A stretch of DNA of 64,000 nt from Hirundichthys speculiger. Lineage: Eukaryota > Chordata > Actinopteri > Beloniformes > Exocoetidae. Position numbers and translations under genes: made by a program. The stretch covers positions 248,001 to 312,000 of the forward strand of contig JAGFBZ010002140.1 of assembly GCA_018398805.1 (NCBI GenBank), read 5' to 3'. Below are positions 10,601 to 22,960 of this stretch, one piece after another; within the stretch, counting starts at the first letter, position 1, and each line of letters starts with the position of its first letter. Under the pieces are notes generated by a model. It was given only the letters and a program-made list of their open reading frames with translations, did not search any database and had not been told where the DNA came from.

Positions 10601-13600
10601 GTAATTTCGGCAGCGCTCCTCTGACGGTAAATCTCATCCGGTCACGGTCTTGCGTTCTGCTCTCACCAGTCAGCTGCGCCGGCGGCCGCGGGGATCCCGT
10701 CCTCCGTCATCACGGCCTCGCCGTCTTCCATCAGGGGCCGTACTTTTGACACCGGGGGCCTGGCGGAGGAGCCGCCGTGCTCTTTTCCAGTCGCTTTGGC
10801 AAACGGAGGCGCCGCTCTGGACAGGCAGGAATAAAAAACATACATCAGGATATTACTATTGCTTCATTTAACTCTCACAAAGGAAGCTCAGACAACATCA
10901 ACTATTTTTCAGCTTAATATGTCCCTACACTGTAAAAAAAAAAAACAAAAAGAAACACTTCCACTTCCATCTCCTGACAGGTGTTAAACTGATGAGAAAG
11001 CGACGTGGATGGTTTAGCAGAAAATCACGTCCGTGCGGGTTTCACCATCACGGCGCTCTCAGGTGGTCGGTCGTACCTGTTACTGTGTCCTCTGGCCAGG
11101 AAGCGTGAAGACATGCTGAGCCTGGGGACGCTGCTCCGCTCAGCTGCAGGTGGACATCAGCAGAGACACGAGGGGGAAAATGGAGACGGAATCAGAAAGT
11201 GAAAGTGAAAGAGAGACCCAGTGGTGAGCAAAATAAAAAATAAATAAAAAAATAAAGGTCATAATATCTCCCCTTTAAAGTCACAGTATGTAATAATTCG
11301 GGGTCAGATGAGGGCAGCGTATCCGGACAACATTCATGAGTGACACCAGTAGCTTGACGTGAGCCCATTTCTTGCTCTCTTATTGGCTGTAGCTCAAACG
11401 GGAACTCCCCCGATGGCTCCAGACATTTGGCGAGCGTCCGTCATCAACCAGAGATGGCTTGGCAAAGAGTCGGCGAGCGCCTTTTAGTTTGCTAACAGCC
11501 CTGAGAGCTGACACGGTCGATCCAGCTGGTAGTCTCAGCGTGACTGACATGCGAGCAGATCAAACCCTCCGCCTTCCTCTTGTTCATTTCAATCCGTGAA
11601 GGGAAACTCGGCGAGTCGAGGGTTTATGAAACAGTGGCGCCACGACGCTTAACGAGTCGAACGCCGGCACATCCTCAACGGGACGTTCGGCGTCGACGCA
11701 GCTATGGACTCTTTGATTGTTGTGTTTAAAACCGCTCTATGCAGCAACGCCACTTCTGACCACACAGAGGCGCAGAGAGCTGCTGTGTGGACAAACGACA
11801 CTGTAGGAGAGGTCCGAAAACCCGAGGTTCTGATCAGACCCGAATCGGGTCTCGGGTCCATTCAAAAGACGTGACTCCGGGTTCGGGTCGGAATCGGTAC
11901 AATTAGTCTCGGGTCCGGACCGTGCTCTCCGACAGGCTGGGTCGGCGTTTTCTCGAGAGAGGTTAAGATATGGGCGGTGGCAGCCAATGTCAGGACTCGG
12001 GGCAGTTTAATTAATTATTCATTAACGTGGCGTGTTTGTCATGAAACAATCATGTTTCCGTAGCGTGTTATTAGCGTGTTATTAGCGGTTTGCCCGGCAG
12101 CTGTAAAGCACAACGGATCACCAACATGACAACTCTGGATGAGAGAATATGTTCACGACATGTCCTGACCGGTGTAGGCTATTAGCGTTAGCAGTTGCTA
12201 CCAATAGCATCTGTATCCACAAAGAAAATAAGGACGTGGATTTATTGTTGTTTACATCACGTAGCCTATGTAGCAACTGAACCGGGTAGAAGAAGACAAC
12301 TATAGGGAAGAAAATTAAGTTTTATTCAACGCTAGACAACTTTTAAAAAAATTGGTTCGGTTCGTGGTCGGAAACTAAAGACTTGGGTCGGTTCTGAGTC
12401 CAAATATTGCGGGTCCATTTGAGTTCGGACTCCCGAACTTATGATAATAGCTTGGGTCCATTCGGGTTCGGGTCCATGAAAGTGGACTCGTGAAGACCTC
12501 TACACTGTAGCCACGAGTAAAGATGGTACGGCCTGTAGAACCACTTGTCCCCACTAGAGGCGCACTTTGTTAAAACGTGAACACGCTAGCCCCACGTGAC
12601 TTTAACTTGGCGTCAAAACGTTTTGTTTTTTTAATGATATACTTCCATTCATTGGCTGATTTCCAAATATTACAAAGTGCAGCTTTACAGAAACTGTAGT
12701 ATATTCTGAAAAATTAAGCTCCGCCCCCCTCGCCCCAGGCTGGCTTTAAAATTTTAATCTCCAGCCAGAAACCAAGAGCTGGAAGCAGTCTGGCTCCTGG
12801 AGCGAAAGCACGTTTCTCTACATCTGAGCGTCCGTCCGGTCCTACCAGAGCTGCAGCCGTCCGCCAGCGTCTCGAAGTTCTGCTTTAGGAAGTCCCTCCG
12901 ACTGTGGTCGCCGGCGTCATTCACCGTCCTCAGGGCCTCGTCCATGCTCGTCACCACCGCCGCTTTCCTCTCCGCCTCCTTCCCTTCGTTCTCCTCATCA
13001 GAGCTGCTGCGACTCAGAGATTCTGCATCTGCAGGACCGGGCGGCGGGAAAGCAAGCAACACCGGAGCTCATGTGGCGCATTTATACATAACTTTAGCTT
13101 CTTTAGCTTCATACTGTCCCGACCGCTCATCTATTCCCCGTCCACAGGGGACCTTACCGTCCAGGATGCGGTCTGGGCTGGACTCCCTGCTGTCGTAGCC
13201 CAGCGAGCAGGCGCTGTCCGGGCTGCGGCTGTCCTGGCTCTCCAGGCGGACCCGTGGACCCTGCGAGCCGCACTGCTGCTCTTTGATCGTATAGTCACTG
13301 GTGGAGGAAAATAGGGACGCGTGAGGGCTTTTTCCTTTTCCAGAAAAAAGAAAACCCGCTCAAATGTATGATAATTATCGTATTGTACGATAATTTAGCC
13401 TTTTGTATGATGTACAATCAATAATTCTAAAAAAAAACTAAAATGTATGATAATTATCATATTGTACGATAATTTAGCCTTTTGTACGATGTACGATCAA
13501 TAATTGTAAAAAAAATCCAAATGTACAATAATTATCGTATTTGTACAATAATTTAGCCTTTTGTACGATGTACGATCAATAATTGTAAAAAAAACAAAAA

Positions 13601-16600
13601 CAAATGTATGATGATTATCGTATTTGTACGATAATTTAGCCTTTTGTATGATGTACGATCAATAATTGTAAAAAAAAAAAAAAACAAAAACAAATGTATG
13701 ATGATTATCGTATTTGTACGATAATTTAGCCTTTTGTATGATGTATGATCAATAATTGTAAAAAAAAAACAAATGTACGATAATTATCGTATTTGTACGA
13801 TAATTTAGCCTTTTGTACGATGTACGATCAATAATTGTAAAAAAAAAAACAAATGTATGATGATTATCGTATTTGTACGATAACTTAGCCTTTTGTATGA
13901 TGTATGATCAATAATTGTAAAAAAAAAACAAATGTACGATAATTATCGTATTTGTACGATAATTTAGCCTTTTGTACGATGTACGATCAATAATTGTAAA
14001 AAAAAAAACCAAATGTATGATGATTATCGTATTTGTACGATAATTTAGCCTTTTGTATGATGTATGATCAATAATTGTAAAAAAAAAAAACAAATGTACG
14101 ATAATTATCGTATTGTACGATAATTTAGCCTTTTGTACAATGTACGATCAATAATTGTAAAAAAAAAAACAAATGTACGATAATTATGGTATTTGTACGA
14201 TAATTTAGCCTTTTGTACGATGTACGATCAATAATTGTAAAAAAAAACAAAAAAAAACAAATGTACGATGATTATCATATTTGTATGATAATTTAGCCTT
14301 TTGTAGAGCACAATAGAGCACTCTCCTCAGTGGAGACTCACCCGTCGAGCACGTCTTGATCATTTTCCTCAGGGAAGAGCACAGCTCCGTCTGTCCCCCT
14401 GATGCACTTGGACGTGGTTGAGGACAGCCAGGCCCTCCTGGGTTTGTCCTCCACCTGCTGCTGCTGCAGAAAACAAGCGTGAGTGACTTTGAGGTGAAAT
14501 TATAAACCCAGGGAACCATATACAGAGATCAGCCTCGTCTTCGTCCTTCTTAGGCGTCTGAATGTCCTCACCAAGGGCTCCTGGAGGCTGGACGTGCTCC
14601 GTCTGTCTCTGTCGTACGAGGGGAAGCTGGGGCTCTTCTTCTGACCGAAGGTGTCCAGTTGCCGCAGGTCCAGCATGGACTTCACCATCAGTTCCAGAGA
14701 GCCGATGCGACGGGACCAACGCCTCCGCGGGCGCTTCGCGGGGTCGGGGACGGCCTGGCCGATGGCTCCGTGCTGGAGGGGAGGCGCAAAAAATATTAGC
14801 GCTGCCGTCTTTGTTGACTGTAAAACTACGGAGCGTTGAGTTTAAAGTCTTCTATAGAGAAGACGTGGTCCTACCGTCCTCAGGTCCCAGTCCTGTCCTT
14901 CATCTGAGCCTCCTGTTGGAATATAGAGCACAATAAAGCTGTGATAGCCCTTTGAGTCTATTACTAGACGGTTTCAGAGTCTTTGGCCTTTTCCAGTGAA
15001 GCCTGAATCGGTATAGTGATGACTTTATGTTGTATTGTCCGGTGGTTAATAATTAGACGGTACCTGAGTCTTCCTCTCCATGACTGCTGCCAGATGACGT
15101 GCTGCTCGTGTCGTCGCCGGGGTCGTTGGCGTCTTCGTTCTCCGCCCTGTCCTCCTCCTCCTCTTCTTCCTCTTCGTGCTCGCGGTCGCTGTCAGAGGAA
15201 AGGCCGGCCAGAGTCGGGGCGCTGTACACCTCCCGCCTGGCCGGCCAGCCCAGATGTTGAGTATTCTGCCAGCATGTCACGCGTAAATGAAATGTAAAAC
15301 GTGCCGTCACCTGAGAGCGGAGGTCTCGTACGGCGGCGAGCCCGGGCTTCGCTGGAGCTGGCGCAGCCTCCCTCTCATGGCGATTGTCAGCTCCGGGGCA
15401 AGACGCCATACAAAGATACAACTGGGAGATAAAAGCAGACGGACATTAAATATTCAAGATTCCTCTCCAGTGCGGCTACTGAGGGAACCATCTGCAAACA
15501 CTTTTAATGCAGAGACTGAAGATTATTTCCGCTTGAGTGCTGCTCTGTTTTTTTTATTCTTTCTGTCGCTGCTGGAATCAATCACATTTGAAGATCTTAT
15601 TTTTTTAAAAATCGCTGCCCTTCTCTGATGTCTAAATGAGCCGCCTCTCACCTGTCTCCTGACACCGTAATCAAATGCCTGCAGTCGTTGGTGAACTTCA
15701 TCCCAGTGACGACTTCTGCAAAGCGAAACGCATACTTGTTAGTGACTGAACATCACGCCGCCTTCACCAGTGTTGCCAGATGTACGATAACTATCGTATT
15801 TGTACGATAATTTAGCCTTTTGTTTGATGTACGATCAATAATAAAAAAAAAAACAAATGTACGATAATTATCGTATTTGTACGATAATTTAGCCTTTTGT
15901 ACGATGTACGATCAATAATAGTAAAAAAAAAACAATGTACAATAATTATCATATTTGTACGATAATTTAGCCTTTTGTACAATCAATAATTGTAAAAAAA
16001 AAAAAAACAAATGTACGATGATTATCGTATTTGTACGATAATTTAGCATTTTGTTCGATGTACGATCAATAATTGTAAAAAAAAACAAATGTACGATGAT
16101 TATCGTATTTGTACAATAATTTAGCCTTTTGTTCGATGTACAATCAATAATTGTAAAAAAAAAAACAAATGTACGACGATTATCGTATTTGTACGATAAT
16201 TTAGCCTTTTCTACGATGTACGATCAATAATTGTAAAAAAAAAAAACAAATGTCCGATAATTTTGACCTTTCCATGAAACACCTGTTTAGCCGTTTCACA
16301 TTAAAAGCTTTTAAGCATCAAAATGACGGTGTGTCACTCTGCGCGTGGGTGGCGATAGTGTACCAAAACCTACTGTAATGCTAATGCGAAGAAAGCTCTG
16401 ACAACTCCTATCAGGCCAAACACAGGCAAAGCACATGCAATCCTACCTGCGTCATTGTTGGATTTAATGTACGATAGTTTGGGCTAAAATACGATAATTT
16501 TGGGTTCTGTATAATAATTTCATTTTCAACATTTGGCAACACTGGCCTTCACCCAACTCGGCGCGTGAAACTTGACGCGAGGCGACGGGGCTGGTTGTTT

Positions 16601-19600
16601 TACCGGAGTGTCCGAACATGGTGGCGACACACTCCCCCGTGTAGAAGTCGAAGATGCTGATGTTTTTATCGGAGCAGCTGGTGGCCACGTACTGACCCGA
16701 AGGGTCAATCTGAACCTGTTGGAATAAACACTTTATGTACAGGACTGTACAAACGCAGAGAAGAAAAGGTCCGTGGAGTGGACAGAGGACAGAAACGTCA
16801 CCCTGAGCAGAATGCCGTCTTCGCTCAGCGATCCTTTGTAGAGCTTTTTCTGTTTGCCGCTGCTGATGTTGAAAATCCTGCATGCAGAAGAGGAATATAA
16901 CTCAGAGACCGCCTCCCCTGCAGGGACAAGTGCTCAAGTACCTGCGGACTCACCTGATGCAGCGGTCCTGGCAGCCAACAGCTGCGTACTTGCAGGTGGC
17001 GTCCACACCCATGTCGTACAGCGTGGTCTTCCTCGCCATGTGGTGAGAGCGCCGGAACTCTGTCCCTCTGTCGGTCTGCAAAACAGAAGGGGGCGCCGTG
17101 AGGTCTGCGCCGAGACGGGAAACTGTCGGCTTCCGGGTCGAGTCCCGCCTGGAAGACGGTTTTTGTTGCAGTTCCTCAACCCACCACTAGGTGCTCCCTC
17201 CACAACAGAGCAAATCCCCACCGACTTTGCAGCAGAAATAAACAGACATATATACGTTGTATCACATTAGGTAAAATTACATAACGCAACAACATTTGAT
17301 TGGCGGCTGGCATAGCCAATGAATGGCTGTTTACATTTCAGCTACTTCTGCAGATGTCCGCCTGTAGCTCCGCCACCGCGGCTCGACTGAAGGATCCAGG
17401 AGCTGCAACGGATCGATTCAGGACCCTTTTACCCTCACAGTCCCACCATCTCACGGTTCGCTGACGGCGGTCGGCGTATACTAGACGGCCTGAGATGGGC
17501 GGGGCCCAGCAGAGTCCCGCTAGCGCTCCTTTCAGCCATGGCAGCACTCGTTTCAGTTCTCGATGCCATTTCAGTAGCTAAGATGTTCAGACTAGAGCTG
17601 TCAAAATTAACGCGTTAATAACACGTTAATAACGTGTTAACGCAAATTCTGTTTAACGCCACAATTTTTTTAACGCGAGATTAACACACACACGTTTCTG
17701 TAAATATGACCCTCGGCCAATACGTGTATTTACAGTCAACGAGTGGGACAGACATGACATATGAACCGAAAGTTTAGCTTTAAGGTGCTGCCAAATGGGT
17801 CTGTTGACAAGAAAAAGGTTATTTGTATCTACTGTCGCGGTGAATTGAGTTACCACCGCAGGACGCGGTAAAATTAGCTTCACGTTGGACATTCACTTGT
17901 TTTTTTTTCTCTTTAAACTTTAATAGCGTCATGAAAACGGCACCGATTTCATCCAGGTTGGTATCATTTTGTAGATATAAGTATACCAGACATTTCACAA
18001 GTGTCATCAACCCTCCAAGCTCAGTGGGCGTGGCTAAAACTCACAGGAACAGCGCTGAATGTCCTTTTGAGGACCTCCCTGCTGCCGTGGAGTTTAGGGA
18101 CCGTCAGCAAATTACTGCCGTCAAGCAGCAGCTCCGACAAAATACACTAAGAAGCTGATGAATTTAACTCCCAAAAAGTACGGCAGCATTGGTGGACTTC
18201 CGGTTTTCAAACTAAAGGCTTAAAAATAATAATAAAGCAGATCCCTGTGACCCTGTATAGGACAAAATTGGTATAGATGATGGATGGATAAACAACCTGT
18301 CACATCGACTTTACAAACGACAGCTGGACGTTGTTGGGACGGATTCAGTGAACAAATGCTGATGAGAAATTTCACTAACGAGACCGGCTGTTTAGTGAGC
18401 TCTCCAAAAACCGGGCCTCACGGAGGAGCGAATTATGTCTGAAGTTTCTAAAAGAGAGTCATGACGTGTTCGTTACGCTGATCTAAAGCAGCTCCAGAGG
18501 AAAGGAGCAAAGCAGATTTGACATTTGAGCCACGGAGTGGGTCGTTCAGCGCCGCACAGCCGGTCCTCGACCGGAGGAAACAATAAAGCTTTTACGTTGA
18601 GATCAGTGAAGTGGCAGAACGCTGATCCAAGATTAGAAAAGAGACTTATTTCTGGGGCCCCAGGTGTTTTCTGCTTGTATTAGATCACAGCTCCTGAGAA
18701 AAATCATTTTTCTCTTTCTCTCTTTCATTTGCTGAAGCACAGTAAAGCAGACTAGTTAATTAAAAAGGCAGAAACTGTTAGAAAATGTGTCATCTGTTTT
18801 ATAGAATCACATCTGCATTCAGTCAACAATAATCACTGTTAATCCATGTTTAAATACGAAACAAACAATCACAGTCACTGGGAAAATCTTTTTAGTTTGT
18901 GCATCTGTCTTTTTTCTGACAAGTTTAATGAAGATAATAAACGACGGAGCAGCGTCCAGATGTTACCTTGTGGGCTGTGTGGAAGTAGATGCTCTTGTCT
19001 GCCCCACAGCTGATCATCCTCACCTTGTTGTCATTGGCTAAAGAACCAAAAAAAAGACAATCACCAATTTAGTCAGATTTCTGTCTGCAGGATCTTCTGC
19101 TGGATTGAATCAAAAGTATTCTAACTCGTGTTTGATGATCTACAATCGATCGTAGAATTATCACAGTTATTCTGTGAAACTGAAAAATCAAATAATCCAA
19201 GTGGGTCTTTGAAGGAAGCAAACACAGATAAGTTTTTCACAATGCTATTATTAATGGAGCAAAAAAAGAGTAAAAAAATAAAAGAAAACATGTGGGCAAT
19301 ACCAAGTACCTCCTGTTTCAGTGGCTTGTTGATCCACCTTCAGCAGCAGAAACCTGCAGTAGTTGTTTCCTACATGACCTCATCCGACTCATCTTAACAG
19401 AGTCCCCGTGCAGCATTTCAAACAGGTTGAGGCCTGAAATTCACGTCAGCAACAGCTCGTCTGAAGGTCCCCGTGTGCTGCACGACTTCGGGCTGTTGCT
19501 AGCGAAAGATCACCGTCGTGAAAAAACGGTGGGTCCACTGTCAGAATCTTGAAGTGACGTGTTAGTTAATGCGACCCGGCGCCACTCCAGAAAAAAAATA

Positions 19601-22600
19601 ACAACCCAAGGTGGCCTAGGGGTGCATGATAATTATCGGCCCGATAAGTATTGGGCCGATAATTATCGGGCTGATAACCAAAAATTATGACGCAATTCCG
19701 ATAAGTGTAATATCATGACGAATAGCCCTGATAACCTACATTTTTGTCAACACGGCAGTGCCTCGCTTCCTCTAAGCCTTAAATGACTGGCAGCGAATGT
19801 TCTGTTCAAGTGACGTCGGCATAATCAGAAAAACTATTTCTCAGTAAGTAGTTGGTAGTTGCTGACTTGAATTGATATTTGCAGTATTCTCCCTCATGTT
19901 ACACATAAAAATAGAAGAAATACAAAAGGCAGAAAAGACAGCGATCTTGTGGAACTTCTTTAAAGTTTCCGAAGAAGATAGTTCGCTGGTTATTTGTGAC
20001 AAATGCTCCAAGCGAATTCCACGACGAGGGAAAAATAGCACAAGCTTAAAACATCAAACCCGATCAGCCATGTGAAACATAACCATTGCTTTTGACAGTT
20101 TTGAAATTGTGCTTACATGTGCTAACATGAGCTAATGCTAACGTGAGCAAGTCAGCAGCAAAGAATTCACCAGGACTTAAACACATCGGTGAGACTTTTG
20201 AAAAATCCAAGAAATTGCCCAAATATGACTCACGGGCAAAGGTGAAATGGGTAGAAAGTAGAAATGTTTAAATCTAACTTGCGTCAGTGCATTAATTTTC
20301 TATGTATATTTATTTTTTTGTAAACTTCTGGAATGCACTATTTCAGTTAGTAATTCTGATGCATGTATTTCCATCAGTTCAAGGAGCCTTTATTTTTTCT
20401 ATCAGTCAGTAATGAACCTTATTTAAGTTGATGTGAGATATCAAATAGGTTTGTTTGATAGCTTTATGAAAATGTTTGAGAGGCTTAACAATAGTTTTTC
20501 ATTGGAGAAAAAATTAATATCTGTTTATTTAAAGAGTCAAAACTGTTTTTGGTTTTGTTCATAGTATTGATGTAATGATGTCAGGTCTATAAGTGTGTTA
20601 TTGGTATCGGCCTTTAGGAGCTGAAAATTATCGGTTAACGGTATCGGTTTTAAAAATACGTTATCGTGCTTCCCTTAGGTGGCCTCTTCTCCCCAACCAT
20701 GACGGGGAACACATTCTCTTCGTTCGCCACTTTATTTATTTTAAAGCATTTCCAGCGCACGCAAACAGCTACAACAGAGCAGTTTATTTTCACGCGTCGT
20801 TTGTTTACTGTCAGTTCATATCGATAACCACTTCCTCAACCATCCGCATCTCCGCATCAACCGTCGCCTATGATTCAACGGGGCTCATTGTTGCAGTAAT
20901 GTTGTGCTACTGCAGAAATCGTGCAGTGTAGAGGTGCCCCAAGACCATTGCTGATGTCTTTTACAAGACCCAAGACCATTGCTGATGTTGGCATTGTGTT
21001 ATCACACACACCTGGGGGCTCCACACCAGCAAACCACCAAAGATCAGCATGCTTCCTGATTATCAGTTCATCAAGAGCTGATGATTGGCTGCAACTTACC
21101 ATCTAAAACCCTTCAGCTGCAGTAAGGGGGTACTTAGTGTTGCCCACGTGATTTCATTCTACTGGGCTTCATTTATTGTTAAATAAGTAACAGTACAGTG
21201 AAAGTAGTATGTTATAGAACTGAAGAGTAGCCCTAAGGAGTGTCTGAAGATGCTCACCAGCAAACCGGACGGCTGTTATGGAGGAAGAGTGCTCATCGAG
21301 TGTCTGCACCAGACTGTAGTCGTCATCTGCATCCAGGACGTGGATCAGACGGTCCCGGCTCGCCGTGGCCAGCAGCCTCAGACCTGGCGGCAGTGATGTC
21401 ACGTGAACCCGCAGCCAAGGCACGTATGTTCTCAAAGCACGCTATAATTAGAGCGGCTACCATATGCTGACCTGTTTCTGGCTTACTGTACTCCAGGCAG
21501 AGGATCTCGGCATCGTGGGCTTCCACTTTCAGAACCTCCTCCATGCTGCCGAGGTCGTGAACCCTGCACGGGATCAATCACATTTTCAGGAAGGGAGCCT
21601 CTCAGGGCAGCCGCCCGGCTCCGTTTCAGTCCGCCGGCTTTACCTCAGCATCCCGTTACGATCCCCAGACGCCAGGTGCTTGCCGTCTGGACTGACGCAG
21701 ATGGTCCTGATGCCCGCCCTGGTTTCTGCCGTCTGCGCGTCCCCCGATTTGTCTGCACTCACGTTCGCGGCACATTCTGGGTCCAACAGGGCGCAGGTGT
21801 TTCCGTCTACGTAGACGATATCCAGGAGATCCTGCGGAGGGTAGAAATGTAGTCCGTCACGAGAAGGATTCGTACCTGGCACGTTAACATTTTTGTTTCG
21901 AAGCCACACCCACCTTGCTGAGGATGTTCAGAGGGCGAGAGTTGGTTTGGGTCCAGTCCTCCGTCCGCCACAGTCTGATGGTGTTGTCAGCCGAACAGGT
22001 GAGGAAGGTACCTGGTGACAGACCGGCAGCCGTTTCACCGGGAACATCTGGAAACATCTGTGGAGGGACAACAGGTTTATATAATTAATCTGGGATGGAA
22101 ATCAGACTGTGACATCACAGATCCAGATAAGAGCAAAATAATCCATATTAAATCTATATTTAATATGGATAATATGGAATCTATATTATATTGGGCGGCC
22201 GAAAATTGCGATATATTGCCAAATCGAGATTTTCGGCCGTCCAATATAATATAGATTTTTCAGCTCCTAATATCGATTTTTTCGGAAAATTTTATTCAAT
22301 TTATTTTATTTTATTTATTTATTAAATGTGCAAAAACACTAATAATAGACAATAAATAGGTTGTTTTGAAGCAAATAGTTTTGACTCAATTTGTCCTGTG
22401 AATGATCAATATCATCTGATGAATCCCTCGCTAATTCGCGCTTTAAGTTCCGCGGTTTTAGTTATTCGCTGATTTTTTTTTCAGAAATATATAATATTTA
22501 AAAAAAAATCAAGAAAGAATTGCAGAAACATCACAGGATGTTGTGCACGTTCTCTCGCAGCAAAGAAATGCTGTGAAAAAGCCTGACCTCTTTAAGAAGG

Positions 22601-22916
22601 TGTCCTTATGGGTAATGGTGTGGCCTTATGGGTAATGTAGTGTGTGTGTCGTGGGACGGCAAAATGAAAACGAGGTTAGTTTAACCACGAAAAATAAGGT
22701 ATCACTGTATACAGCAACTTGATTTTTCATTTCTACTTTTAATTTTGATATTAACTGGGTAGAATATCGCAATATATTGTGATATCGTGATAATATTGTA
22801 TCGTGACCCAAGTATCATGATACATATCGTATTGCGAGGTCCTTGCTAATACTCACCCCTATTCCTGAGACAAGTAAAAGGTGTTGGGGAAAAAAAAAAA
22901 AAAGCATAAAACATAA

Positions 22917-22960
<44 letters not shown>

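Noticed and set aside
13359..16270. CRISPR-like array
   Set aside because: Regular repeats are present, but the unit is about 80 bp with no unique spacers, in a vertebrate intron and partly inside a transposon.
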